DNA from: Megaustenia siamemsis
Taxonomy: Eukaryota; Mollusca; Gastropoda; Stylommatophora; Ariophantidae
Assembly: GCA_032433765.1 (NCBI GenBank)
Contig: JAVIAB010000051.1
Span: 78,546,244 to 78,610,243 of the forward strand
Direction of reading: 5' to 3'
Length of the DNA: 64,000 nt
In this document: in pieces, positions 21,140 to 32,455 of the stretch
How positions within the stretch are numbered: position 1 is the stretch's first letter
Layout of the letters: every line of letters begins with the position of its first letter
Program-made: the position numbers and the translations under genes
Notes under the pieces: model-generated
Told to the model about the DNA's origin: nothing
Seen by the model: the letters and a program-made list of their open reading frames with translations, nothing else
The model's database searches: none

Positions 21140-21745
21140 GCTATAATGAAGTGTAATATAGATAAAGAGGGAGGAACAGAAGATGATACCAAAATAAGGA
21201 TATCAAAAGCAAAAGGAGCTTTCATTGCACTGGGAAACATATGGAAATTCAAAGAAATTAGGCTAAATACAAAAATAAAAATGTTCAACTCAAATGTTAA
21301 GGCGGTCCTATTATATGATTGTGAAACATGGAGAACAACAAAATCGACAATCACGAAGATACAGACTTTCATTAATGGAGGCTTACGCAGAATAAAAGGA
21401 TGGAAATGGCAGGACAAAATCACTAACATAGAATTATGGAAATGTACCAGTCAAATACCAGTGGATAAAGAGATACAGCGAAGATGATAGCGCTGGATAG
21501 GACACACACTACGGAAGCCAACTGAGAGTATTACACAACAAGCCCTTTTTGGAATCCCCAGGGGAAAATACAAAGAGTAAGACCAAGGAATTCTAGGAGA
21601 AGACAGATCGAAGCAGAGATGAAGATGATGGGGAAGACATGGAATGATCTTAAAAGAATTGCAAAAAACAGAACGACTTGGAAAGTGTTTGTTGAAGACC
21701 TATGCTCCACTGGGAACTAAAAAGGTAGAAGAAGAAGTAGATAAT
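21140..21745 (+). mobile_element. RTE-D retrotransposon 3' part (copy D1)
   Basis: A 117-codon frame (21134-21487) encodes an RTE thumb region: KAKGAFIALGNIWK, LLYDCETWRTTKSTI, FINGGLRRIKGWKWQDKI. It continues after a stop with a WRWIGHTLRKPTESIT stretch and degenerates toward the end. The 3' terminus reads CTATGCTCCACTGGGAACT followed by AGGTAGAAGAAGAAG. That terminus is important for the 38-bp minisatellite at 57.3 kb. Confidence 0.88.
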
Positions 21746-21777
21746 GAAGTAGAAAATACTAAAATAGAAGATAATTA

Positions 21778-21960
21778 TGTTTGCTATAATTGCAAACTTT
21801 GAAACTCGGAAATATCAAGTTAATTTCAAATATTGGTTCAACTTGATTGTGAGAATCAAATTACCTCCATGGTGAATTATCAAGACAAAAAAAAATCCAA
21901 TCTATGCTAGTAACATGGCTGCTAGTTTCAGAATTAACCGGTGCAACATATTTCTATAGG
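21778..21960 (-). repeat. Interspersed repeat L (copy L1)
   Basis: Its reverse complement matches 34040-34225. The shared blocks are GCAGCCATG, GGAG-AATTTGATTCTCACA, ATCAAGTTGA-CCAA and ATTTCCGAGTTTCAAA. No coding potential was recognised. Confidence 0.65.
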
Positions 21961-21961
21961 T

Positions 21962-22105
21962 TTAATTAATGTTATATTAGTCGGATCTCTGGTCACAGTT
22001 CTCAGAACACACGGCAGTGTTTGCAGAAGGTAATGGATCATCCCTGCAGTAAGATATAAAAAGAAACAAGAAATAAAATGATTTGGTTAATAAACATTGA
22101 GATGC
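21962..22105 (+). repeat. Interspersed repeat K (copy K2)
   Basis: Partner of 20690-20815. Confidence 0.6.
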
Positions 22106-22164
22106 GTAACTAAATACAGTCATGCGGCTACCAAGAAACTCTACGAAAAAAAATATTGTCAATA

Positions 22165-22600
22165 TCAGATGACAACCAAGAAAAAGGTTGGTTATCTAGG
22201 ACACTAGAAACGCTCAAACACATGACAGCAGAAGGGAACAACCAAAGAGCAATGCCCACACACTATCTTTCCCCTGCTTGAGAAAATGAAGAAAGACAGA
22301 AGCAAGAAGTGGTTAAAAAAAAAGTAAAATACCCCCTCACACCAAGTGGCGTATAGGGAATATGGTGTTAGTGACCATAAATTTTACAGACCCTCGGCAT
22401 AGGATTTTTGGGGTAATGTGGTCGGTATTACGCCCGTGCCGCTTTACTTTCCCAGAAAAAAATCCGGTACCCATTAAAGGCTGGGTGAACTGGAAGCCGT
22501 CGGTTGGGATCGAACACTACCTCTTGTTCTTTGTAGTCCAGTTCACTAACCACTGAGCTATCGCGGCTCCCCAAGAAGTGGTTGCAGTGAGTTACATTTT
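22165..22600 (+). mobile_element. RTE-C-like remnant interrupted by a SINE
   Basis: The stretch 22180-22310 translates as a decayed RTE-C C-terminus (WLSRTLETLKHMTAEGNNQR, then HYLSPA-stop, then purine-rich GAAGAAAGACAGAAGC tail-like sequence). The SINE at 22315-22571 is inserted just after it, splitting CAAGAAGTGGTT. Confidence 0.6.
22315..22571 (-). mobile_element. tRNA-derived SINE, family S (copy S2)
   Basis: Full-length on the minus strand: GAGCCGCGATAGCTCAGTGG head with a canonical A-box-like TAGCTCAGTGG, a B-box region with a small insertion, the S-family body and the CACTTGGTGTGAGGGGGTA end with an oligo-T/A tail. It is flanked by 12-bp direct repeats CAAGAAGTGGTT at 22303-22314 and 22572-22583, which I read as the target-site duplication. 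Confidence 0.92.
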
Positions 22601-22605
22601 ACTCA

Positions 22606-23100
22606 GAACCACAAGAGATACAATACTCAAAGCAAAGATTATGTAAAATACATATATAAACAATGATAAAAAAAATACGTATCTTCTCCTACTGCGTACA
22701 CCCTTAGACATCAACACTAACTAGTTCGAAGAAAGCGGTCAGCTCAAGGTTGGTGACATCTCCATACAGCTTGTCGAGGTATGGTTTCGGTGATGGCCAA
22801 AATAGCCTTCTCTATTCATAATATTGGTGTCTGGTCAATAGATCTTGCCCTTTCACTGAGTGCTTTGACACCACAAAACAGAGGAGGGTGACTATCAGTA
22901 GAATCGGATGGACCTTTCAAGGAACGTGGTCTTGCACTCCTGATGACAGGTGCGACTAATCGAAATGAGCATTAAATCGACAGATGCGCTAGAAAATAAA
23001 TAAGGAAAGAGAAAATACACTGATGCATTTGAAAACAAATGCTTAATTAATGAAAATACTCTGTATACCATGGATTGAATGTATCTCATTAGTGCAGAAA
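22606..23100. other. Unassigned spacer
   Basis: A 131-codon minus frame (22895-23290) has no recognisable motif and overlaps the RTE-J remnant. Nothing else was recognised. Confidence 0.35.
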
Positions 23101-23400
23101 TAAGAAAATTGACAGAGTATCCAAAAATATGATATATAATAAAGAGAAGAGGGTGGTCATATGTTGACCATGTGATGAGAAGAGGCAACAAGAGAATCCA
23201 AAAGCAGACCTTCAAATGGAAACCAGGAGGTAACATAAAAAAATGGACCACTTTGAGAAACATTAAGATGAATACTGAGGCAAGAGGCAATAAAAACAGG
23301 CATTAGCTCCTTCATCGCGATTGTGCAACTCGCCCAGAACAGAACTGTGTGGCGAAATACAATGCGGGTCCTGTGCAATGTCTTACACTTGATGATAAAG
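23101..23400 (+). mobile_element. RTE-like remnant, lineage J (copy J1)
   Basis: Plus-strand translation gives WSYVDHVMRRGNKRIQKQ, FKWKPGGNIKKWTTLR and NTEARGNKNRH, followed by a degenerate terminal region and ACTTGATGATAAAG, a short ATG-type tail. The (W-x-GH-x-MRR) plus GRPR-like layout is that of RTE C-termini, but the lineage differs from A-D. Confidence 0.65.
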
Positions 23401-23457
23401 ATCGTCGGACACAAGAGTCTAGAATTTCTGTTCTATGTGTTGTCTTCGACTCGAAAA

Positions 23458-23580
23458 GACAACAGACAGACATACAGATAGAAGAGAGACAGATAAACAG
23501 ACAGAAGAGAGACAGGCGGACATACATAAGAGAGACAGTCAGAAGTGAGACAGACAGACTAAACAGAGACAAACAAATAT
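23458..23580. repeat. ACAG/GAGA-rich low-complexity tract
   Basis: Imperfect ACAGACAGACA and AGAGAGACAG units; the open frame at 23349-23582 runs through it and is not credible as a gene. Confidence 0.8.
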
Positions 23581-24239
23581 AATAAATTTTAATATGCAAG
23601 GGAGATTACTATAATATTCGACATTGAAGATTTATGTACGGTAATAAAGTAATAATAAAAGAAAACAAACTGAGCACCTTGCCTGTCGCCAGCTTTACTG
23701 TAAAAGCGCATACATTTATGTCAATCTCTTTAACGAGGAGTGCCAGACCGTGAGTCATACCAGCGGCGTAACATTTGTCTGAGTTATAGGGACTAGAGGG
23801 GACACTAGGAATACAACGGTGACATCACGATATTAAAAATAGTAAATATTGGCCACTGTGCAATGTATTTCTTGGCTACAGTTCGTGAATAGGAAAGAGG
23901 TGTTAGAAGTGGCTCCAGTTATGCTTGTAGTGAAGACAAAGAGCATGCACTAGGGAAGTGTTGTTTTAAAAGGCCGTAATTATTGTATCCATAGCATGAA
24001 AGCGGCTGTTGATGGCACTGACTCCTGAAACTCTAAGTATTCGAAATGCGGTGTTAAGCAAGAAGAGATGATGATGATCATCATCATGATGATGGTGATG
24101 ATGATGACGATAAGTGAACCCCATATTGTCAACACGCGCCGTTGGCACAAAGACCTGGAACTTAATATGACGATCACTTTCTTGATATCATGGGTTCTGC
24201 CGGAAGAGTGAACTCATCCATTCTAAATTAACTTCAACA
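23581..24239. other. Unassigned spacer with GAT-rich tract
   Basis: An imperfect (GAT/CAT)n run lies at 24066-24110, possibly the tail of an unrecognised element. No gene was recognised. Confidence 0.4.
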
Positions 24240-24254
24240 CTAAAACTCTTATTC

Positions 24255-27200
24255 AAACACATCCCACTATTTAGAGACTACACTAAACCTACAACATCAA
24301 GAGATCCCACAATTTCGAGACTACACTAAACCTACTACATCAAGAGATCCCACAATTTAGAGACTGTACTAAACCTACTACATTAAAAGATCCCACAATA
24401 ACGGGACTATACTAAACCTACTACATCAAGAGATCACACAATAGCGGGACTACACTAAACCTACTACATCAAGAGATCCCACAATTTCGAGACTACACTA
24501 AACCTACTACATAAAGAGGTCCCACAATTTGAGACTAAACTAAAACCTACTACATCAAGAGATCCCACAATAGCGGGACTACACTAAAACCTACTACATC
24601 AAGAGATCCCACAATAGCGGGACTACACTAAACCTATTACATCAAGAGATCCCACAATTTCTGGACTACACTAAAACCTACTACATCAAGAGATCCCACA
24701 ATTTAGAGACTACGCTAAAACCTACTACATCAAGAGATCCCACAATTTAGAGACTACACTAAACCTACTACATCAAGAGATCCTACAATTTCGAGACTAC
24801 ACAAAACCTACTACATTAAGAGATCCCGCAATTTATGGACTACACTAAACCTACTACATAAAGAGATCCCGCAATTTAGATACTACACTAAACCTACTAC
24901 ATAAAGATATCCCACAATTTAGAGACTATACTAAACCTACTACATAAAGAGATCCCGCAATTTAGAGACTACACGAAACCTACTACATGAAGAGATCCCG
25001 CAATTTATGGACTACACAAAACCTACTACATTAAGAGATCCCGCAGTTTCTGGACTACACTAAATCTACTACATTAAGAGATCCCAAAATTTAGAGACTA
25101 CACTAAACCTACTACATTAAGAGATCCCACAATTTAGAGACTACACTAAACCTACTACATTAAGAGACCCCGCAATTTCTGGACTACACAAAACCTACTA
25201 CATTAAGAGACCCCGCAATTTAGAGACTACACTAAACCTACTACATTAAGAGACCCCGCAATTTCTGGACTACACAAAACCTACTACATTAAGAGACCCC
25301 CGCAATTTCTGGACTACACAAAACCTACTACATTAAGAGATCCTACAATTTCTGGACTACACTAAACCTACAACATTAAGAGACCCCGCAATTTCTGGAT
25401 TACACAAAACCTACTACATCAAGAGATCCCACAATTTCCAGACAACACTAATCATATTACATCAAAAGATCCTACAATTTCTGGACTACACAAAACCTAC
25501 TACATTAAGAGATCCCACAATTTCCAGACAACACTAAACCTATTACATCAAACGATCCTACAATTTCTGGACTACACTAAACCTACTACAACAAGACGAC
25601 CCACAATTTTGGGACTATACTAAACCTACTACATCAAGAGATCTCACAATTTCGAGACTGCACTAAACTTACAACATCAGGTGATCACACAATTTCTAGA
25701 CAACACTAAATCTACTACATCAAGAGATCCCACAATTTCGAGACTGCACTAAACCTACGACATCAAGAGATCCCACAATTTCGAGACTACACTAAACCTA
25801 CTACATCAAGAGATCTCACAATTTCTGGACTACACATAACCTACTACATTAAGAGACCCCCGCAATTTCTGGACTACACAAAACCTACTACATTAAGAGA
25901 TCCTACAATTTCTGGACTACACTAAACCTACAACATTAAGAGACCCCGCAATTTCTGGATTACACAAAACCTACTACATCAAGAGATCCCACAATTTCCA
26001 GACAACACTAATCATATTACATCAAAAGATCCTACAATTTCTGGACTACACAAAACCTACTACATTAAGAGATCCCACAATTTCCAGACAACACTAAACC
26101 TATTACATCAAACGATCCTACAATTTCTGGACTACACTAAACCTACTACAACAAGACGACCCACAATTTTGGGACTATACTAAACCTACTACATCAAGAG
26201 ATCTCACAATTTCGAGACTGCACTAAACTTACAACATCAGGTGATCACACAATTTCTAGACAACACTAAATCTACTACATCAAGAGATCCCACAATTTCG
26301 AGACTGCACTAAACCTACGACATCAAGAGATCCCACAATTTCGAGACTACACTAAACCTACTACATCAAGAGATCTCACAATTTCTGGACTACACTAAAC
26401 CTACGACATCAAGAGATCTCACAATTTCTGGACTACACTAAACCTACGACATCAAGAGATCCCACAATTTATGGACTACACTAAACCTACTACATCAAGA
26501 GACTAGAGACAGCACTAAACCTACTACATCAAGAGATCCCACAATTTAGAGACAACACTAAACCTACTACATCAAGAGATGCCACAATTTAGAGACAACA
26601 CTAAACCTACTACATCATGAGATCCCACAATTTAGAGACAACACTAAACCTACTACATCAAGAGATCCCACAATTTAGAGACTACACTAAACCTACTACA
26701 TCAAGAGATCTCACAATTTCGAGACTACACTAAACCTACTACATGAAGAGATCCCAAAATATCGGGAATACACTAAACCTACTACATCAAGAGATCCCAC
26801 AATTTCGAGACTGCACTAAACCTACTACATGAAGAGATCCCACAATATCGGGACCACACTAAACCTACTACATCAAGAGATCCCACAATATCGGGACTAC
26901 ACTAAACCTACTACATCAAGAGATCCCACAATTTCGAGACTGCACTAAACCTACTACATCAAGAGATCCCACAATTTCGAGACTGCACTAAACCTACTAC
27001 ATCAAGAGATCTCACAATTTCGAGACTGCACTAAACCTACTACATCAAGAGATCCCACAATTTCGAGACTACACTAAACCTACTACATGAAGAGATCTCA
27101 AAATTTCGAGACTGCACTAAACCTACTACATCAAGAGATCCCACAATTTCGAGACTACACTAAACCTACTACATGAAGAGATCCCACAATATCGGGACTA

Positions 27201-27590
27201 CACTAAACCTACTAGATCAAGAGATCTCACAATATCAGGACTGCACTAAACCTACTACATCAAGAGATCCCACAATATCGGGACTACACTAAACCTACTA
27301 CATCAAGAGATCCCACAATATCGGGACTACACTAAACCTACTACATCTACAGATCCTACAATATCGGGACTACACTAAACCTACTACATCTACAGATCCT
27401 ACAATATCGGGACTACACTAAACCTACTACATCAAGAGATCCCACAATATCGGGACTACACTAAACCTACTACATCTACAGATCCTACAATATCGGGACT
27501 ACACTAAACCTACTACATCAAGAGATCCCACAATTTCGAGACTACACTAAATCTACAACATCAAAAGATCCCACAATTTCTGGACTTCTG
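24255..27590. repeat. 41-bp satellite array (TR7), ~3.3 kb
   Basis: About 80 copies of a ~41-bp unit (core ACACTAAACCTACTACATCA, then AGAGATCCCACAATTT plus a variable CGAGA/AGAGA/CTGGA/ATCGGGA segment). Units vary between 40 and 42 bp. A block of about 560 bp is duplicated in tandem (25281-25835 and 25841-26395; for example CGCAATTTCTGGACTACACA at 25301 and 25861) with near identity over many diagnostic variants. Local subfamilies (ATTAAGAGACCCCGC in the middle, ATCGGG with CTACAGATCCTAC at the right end) show segmental homogenisation. Confidence 0.95.
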
Positions 27591-28045
27591 GACTAGAGCG
27601 ACCCTCACCTTGCTAGTTAGTCAGACTATGATCAGGAAGTTCATCTGGGAAGTAAAATAAAATCTTACTCAGCTATAAGTCACTAACTCTGTCATGACAA
27701 CTACATGTCGCTTTTCTCATTAAGTGGGAATGATGGTTTCTCCATGGCGAGAAATAAAGTGCAGAACCAACCAGCAAGTCACTTCAACCATCTATATGTA
27801 TTAACGCATAAAGTATAGATAACTATGGATTTGCCGAAAGTACTGTAATTCTAACTATTAATAGTATATTAACCGGTAGTGGCTATGGAGGAAAAATAAC
27901 ATTCATTAGAGAACTGATTATCGGAAGCTCTATCACTACAACTTGATATATTAACTCTTTCCGTACGGAAGCTTTTTATCAATGGAACGGAAGAGATTTC
28001 AGAGATAACATGGTTTTAAGAATCAATATACATATTTATATTTAT
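27591..28045. other. Unassigned spacer
   Basis: No gene or repeat partner was recognised. Confidence 0.35.
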
Positions 28046-28482
28046 CTAACTTATAACAAACCAATTCTGACCTACGGAAGCGAATCATGGACAGTACACA
28101 AACAAATGAAAAGACGATTAGTGGCATCAGAGATGGGATTTCTCAGAAGAATGTTGAAAGTTAACAGGACAGCTAAAAAGACCAATGAGGAAGTTCTCAA
28201 AGAGGCCCACACTAAAAGGGAACTCCTAAAAAACATCAGAAATAAAAAATTAACATTTTTTGGGTACATCATGAGAAGAGGAAAGTTGGAATACTTGGTT
28301 ACAACAGGCAAAATAAAAGGAAAGAGAGCTCGCTGACGACAAAGAGAGAAAATACTTGATAGCTTGGTGTCATGGCATGGAAAACAGTCAACAACATAAC
28401 TGATACGATGCACTGTAGATAGAAGATTGTGGAAGGACATGATCGCCTACGTCAACCGATATGGCACATGATGATGATGAAC
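28046..28482 (+). mobile_element. RTE-B 3' fragment (copy B1)
   Basis: An open frame to 28336 encodes NKPILTYGSESWTVHKQ, KRRLVASEMGFLRRMLKV, TAKKTNEEVLKEAHTKREL and a FFGYIMRRGKLEYLVTTGK block. A stop (AGAGCTCGCTGACG) interrupts the RGRQRE block. The last part (KILDSLVSWHGKQSTT, LIRCTVDRRLWKDMIAY, NRYGT-stop region) follows, then an ATGATGATGA tail at 28469-28480. It is related to but distinct from RTE-A. Confidence 0.9.
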
Positions 28483-28573
28483 ATGTAACATATTATATAT
28501 GAATTGTTAGATAATTGAACAAAATATTAGATTTCACCAATACCAAGATGATACAAGACATGTAAAAAGAATA

Positions 28574-28695
28574 TCGTTTGATTGAGTTATTGAGTTATTT
28601 GCGGGTCATCATCATTGCACTCCGAACATGTCCATAGGTGCTCAGATCCCCTCCTCAGCAATTCCCTCAGTGTCCAGCGACTGACGACTCCAGTT
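28574..28695 (-). repeat. Interspersed repeat G (copy G3, 3' end only)
   Basis: The reverse complement of the G-family terminus (TTATTGAGTTATTTGCGGGT to CAGTTCTA). It retains a clean GATGATGACCCGCAAATAAC terminus, which defines the family's 3' end. Confidence 0.7.
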
Positions 28696-29090
28696 CTACG
28701 TTTGATATGACGCACCATGTGGCGCAACGTACGGAAAGAGCTAACAGCAACTTACCCTCCGCTGTAAAGAACGCCAGACAGCTTGATAACAGAAAGAGCA
28801 TTGCAGAGGTCACGTGAGTTATCCACATGACTGGTCTGAGGTCGTTGTTATGAAGATCATAGCCAGGACAACTCATGAAACAGTGAAGTTTTTGTGCATC
28901 CCAAAATGTCTTGTAAAGTCGAGCTCTCTTAGTTTAGAAACAACCAGACCAACATCAAATACAATCTGTAATAGACAATTACTACTAATATTATTATTAT
29001 TATTAATTGTTAATAATAGCTTAATGAATCAATAATTTTGGAAGTCAAAGGTTATTTAATCTTATAATTTAAATATATAATATATTTAGC
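28696..29090. other. Unassigned spacer
   Basis: Short frames only, and an AT-rich (ATT)n-like stretch at about 28983-29006. Confidence 0.35.
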
Positions 29091-29520
29091 TTCTTCTTCC
29101 TAACTACTTCCTCATTTGCCTTTCATCATCGAGGGGAGATATAGTTTGCTGTCTTTTGCTCTTTTGTTCGCTTCTCCTATTATATAGTGTTTGGAATATT
29201 CCATCAATCCATTTTTCTCGTGGTCCGGCCTTGGATCTGGTGTTCTCGCAACGTTTATTGAAGGCTCGTTGTGTTGTATTTTGATCTTTCTGTCTTATCA
29301 CGTGGCCAATTTTATCTGTTCATTCTTTAAGCACTGAATGACTGAAATTGCTCCTTGCTTTTACTGTTCACAGTTCTTCGATTCTGATCTTATCTCTCAA
29401 GCTATTTCCTGTCATGCGTCTAACACATTTATTTTCTGTAGTGGTTATTTTTTGTTCATATTTTACTTGAGTTAAAGAGTCCAGATCTGGCAATGGTATC
29501 ACAATGTTGGGATGAATAAA
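29091..29520 (-). mobile_element. RTE-C 3' fragment (copy C3)
   Basis: Minus-strand RTE-C C-terminus: RQKDQNTTQRAFNKRCENTR, SKAGPREKWIDGIFQTL and EQKSKRQQTISPL, with a short AAG-type tail (TTCTTCTTCC at 29091). An in-frame reading of the last 65 codons survives (29104-29301) while the upstream part is frameshifted. Confidence 0.85.
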
Positions 29521-29531
29521 TGTGTGTGTGT

Positions 29532-29535
<4 letters not shown>

Positions 29536-29570
<35 letters not shown>
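29536..29570. repeat. (TA)n microsatellite
   Basis: Perfect TA repeats preceded by a short (GT)n run at 29521-29534. Confidence 0.9.
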
Positions 29571-29571
<1 letters not shown>

Positions 29572-29705
29572 GAATACACGCACACAAAAACTGAGGTTAC
29601 ATTGTCTCTGAGTACATAGAAAATAGTTCTCGAAGAACTGTAATAACATTTCTAAAAAATATACAAGAAGCCAAATACAAATGAATAAAACGATAATCCA
29701 TATAT

Positions 29706-31800
29706 ATTCTTCTTCTTCCTCTTTCCTTTATCATTTGCCTTTCAGCGTCGAGGGGAGATATAATTTGCGGTCTTTTGCTCTTCTGTTCGCCTCTGCTGCT
29801 GTTATGTTCCTAGTACTTCTAATATTACATCGACCCATCTTTTTCGTGGTCGACCCTTGGGTCTGGTGTTCTCACAACGTTTGTTGAAGGCTCGTTGTGT
29901 TGTGTTTTGATCTTTCTGCCTTGTCAAGTGGCCAAACCATTGTATCTGTTGTTTCCTTATATAGTCTATGGCGGGGGCTATTCCTAGTTTTTTTCTCAGA
30001 TCTTAATTTCTGATCTTATTTCTCAGACTGTTTCCTGTCATTCTCTAACACAAATTGTATCTCAGTATATGTTATTTTTCTTATTGTTCTTGCATCTAGG
30101 GTCCAGAACTGGCATTGGTAGCACAACATTGGGATGAAGATTGTATTGTAATGCATCCGTTTTGCCTCCAGAGTTATTTCCTTGTTGGACAATAGTGGTG
30201 ATAACTGTCTAATGATTTGACAAGCTTTGTTGCGTCTTGATTCTATCTCTGCTGTTTGAGAATTATCGTTTGTCATTAGACTTCCTAGGTATTTGAATTC
30301 ATCCACTTGTTTTAGTTGTCTGCCTTCTATAGTTATGTTGATGTTCTGTTTATCTTTGACAACGATCATAATTTCTGTTTTGTTGATGTTGATTTTCATG
30401 TTGTATGTTGTGCCTGTGATGTTGAGTTTATTTAAGTGTTCTTGTAGATCTTTTATCTGTCCATGTATTAGTGCCTGATCGTTGCCTGATCATCTGCAAA
30501 TAAAAGCTCGTTGATCTCCTCTGTCTCTGATGGGTTGGCTAACTTGCATATATAATCCATGTATGTAATAAACAGTAGGGGAATAGTAGGCATCCCTGTC
30601 TTACACCTGATCTAACATCGAAGTGGTCTGTGTAGCCTGCTGCTGTTCTGACCCTGCAGCTGCTATTGATGTAGAGACTTTTTAGGTTGGTTAGATGTTG
30701 GCTTACTCCGTATGTTGTTATTATCTCCCACAGTTGTTCTCTGTTTACTCTGTCAAATGCTTTTTCCTGGTCAATGAAAGCTATGCATACATTTTGATCG
30801 TGTTCTATCGTTTTTTTCTGCAAGCTGTTTTAATGTGAATAGTGAGTCAGTACATCCTCTGTTTTTTTCGGAACCCCATTTGAGAATCGCTTAGCTGTAG
30901 TTCTATTATTGGTCTCAGCCTTTTTTCCAAGATTTTGGCGTATAGCTTTCCTACATGGCTGAGAAGAGATATACCTCTATATTGATTGCAGTCTCTCTTG
31001 CTGCCTTTCTTTTTCCATATTGGTACGATGATTGCCTGTTGCCAGTCTTCTGGGGCTTGTTGTTGGTGCCATGCTGCATTAAATATTCTGTGTAGCCATG
31101 TCAACTCTTGTTTCTCCTGCTGCTGCTATTATTTCTATTGGAATGTTATCTATCCCCGGTGCTTTATTTCTTGGTGCATATTTGATTACTTCTTCTATTT
31201 CCTCTTTCATGATGTTGGGTTCAGTATTTGTGAGTTCTAGCGTGGTATTTGTTGTCTTATTGGTAGTTGTTATGTTTAATAGGTCTTCAAAATACTCTTT
31301 CCATCTCTGGTTATTTGATATTGGTTGTCCGTCTTTGTCATTTATCAGCTCAGTAGGATCATGGTTTTCTTTTCTCGCTCTTGTGGCTTTTACTGCTTTG
31401 TAGAAATCTCTCGTGGCTGTCTTGAAGTCCCTGCTCATGTTTTGTCCGAATTTTGTCAAATTCTTTTGCTTAGCTTTTTTGGTCAAAATTGTAACTCTTC
31501 TTCGAACTAAGGCACATTTTTCTTGGTTTTTATTCTCCCTCCAATTTTTAAACATTTCTTTTTTTTTTGTTTCATTGCTTATCTAATTGCTTCGTTCCAC
31601 CACCGGAGTGCTCTTTTTCCCTTCTTTTAGAGATGTTGGTTACTGTTTCCACTCTTCTTCTACTGTGCTTACTTCGTTAGGGAGTTTCTTGAATTCCTCT
31701 GTTAGTTTTCATCCAGGGTTTTCCTTGATTCTTGATCTTTTAATTGTTTTATTGTCTGTTCTTTTCGCTTCTTTTGTTCATTTTCGTATATTCTCTTTAT
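29706..31800 (-). mobile_element. RTE-C retrotransposon, longest copy (C4), RT domain broken
   Basis: On the minus strand this ~2.1 kb copy covers the endonuclease-RT linker, the whole RT domain and the C-terminus in shifted frames. In order: RALRWWNEAIR (linker), NKAPGIDNIPIEIIAA, WKKKGSKRDCNQYRGISLL, AFIDQEKAFDRVNREQLWE (catalytic Asp present), GVRQGCLLFP, LLFADDQA (catalytic Asp pair present, 30489-30500), VDEFKYLGSLMTND, LLSNKEITLEAKR, then the GHLTRQ-type end and an AAG tail (TTC at 29708-29719). An 11-bp duplication immediately after FADD (30472-30490) shifts the frame; there are further frameshifts. The endonuclease domain itself is missing. Confidence 0.93.
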
Positions 31801-31941
31801 GTTTGTATATTATATATACAGAAATACAGATATACATATATAAATATCTATATCATTGGTCCCCAGGCTGTGTGCCGAGGTTTCCAGGGGCATCGGAAAC
31901 TATGTTAAGGGCGCAGGGCCAAGGATATTGCCATGTGCCTG
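31801..31941. other. Unassigned sequence left of the S3 direct repeat
   Basis: AT-rich stretch with ATATATACAG-like repeats, then GCGCAGGGCCAAGG; nothing recognised. Confidence 0.3.
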
Positions 31942-32333
31942 CTCATTGGTTAGAAACAATGAAATAACATCCACATTGTATTAATATTTGTTTATATCAC
32001 ATAAACAGCCGCGATAGCTCAGTGGTTAGTGAACTGGATTACAAAGGACAGGAGTTAGGGTTCGATCCCAACCGACGCCTTCAGGTTCACCCAACCTTTA
32101 ATGGGTACCGGAATTTTTTTCTGAGAAAGTAAAGCGACACGGGCCTAATACCGACCACATTACCCCAAAAATCATGTGCCGAAGGTCTGTAAAATTTATG
32201 GTCATCAACACCATATTCCCTATACGCCACTTGGCGTGACGGGTGTACTTTACTTCGTACTTACTACTCAGTGGTTAGAAATAATAAAATAACAAATTTC
32301 ACATTGTATTAATATTTGTTTATATCACATAAA
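31942..32333. repeat. ~65-bp direct repeats flanking SINE S3
   Basis: 31942-32005 and 32267-32333 are homologous over about 65 bp (both contain GGTTAGAAA, ATTAATATTTGTTTATATCA and end in CATAAA), differing by a few substitutions and a small indel. The SINE lies exactly between them. They are candidates for an unusually long target-site duplication. Confidence 0.85.
32006..32266 (+). mobile_element. tRNA-derived SINE, family S (copy S3, best preserved)
   Basis: Starts CAGCCGCGATAGCTCAGTGG; A-box-like TAGCTCAGTGG at 32015-32025 and B-box-like GGGTTCGATCCCA about 35 bp downstream. The body contains AATGGGTACCGG, GACCACATTACCCC and GTGCCGAAGGTCTG, and the end is CACTTGGCGTGACGGG with a TACTTTACTT terminus. 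The box spacing fits a tRNA-type pol III promoter. The 3' part may be borrowed from a partner LINE, but no LINE here shares it. Confidence 0.93.
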
Positions 32334-32455
32334 TGAGTTTCTACAAGATTGTGTTGTTTCTGTAGTTATTTACCATCTTATGTGCCCTACCAGGGTATCA
32401 GATTTGCCAGACTTATATGATCGTAATTACCTTGGGATGCATATTATTTTTATGC
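32334..32455. other. Unassigned spacer
   Basis: Nothing recognised. Confidence 0.3.

Noticed and set aside
20690..22105. K repeats as long target duplications of RTE-D copy D1
   Set aside because: They are hundreds of bases away from both ends of D1, so they cannot be its direct insertion footprint.
24255..27590. CRISPR-like or repeat-spacer structure in the 41-bp array
   Set aside because: The variable part is a small set of recurring variants of the same sequence, not unique spacers.
29706..31800. Active RTE-C retrotransposon
   Set aside because: Endonuclease domain absent, an 11-bp frameshift after FADD and further frameshifts; transposition-incompetent.
32006..32100. Functional tRNA gene
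   Set aside because: A and B boxes are present but the sequence does not close into an acceptor stem, and it continues into a conserved SINE body found in several copies.
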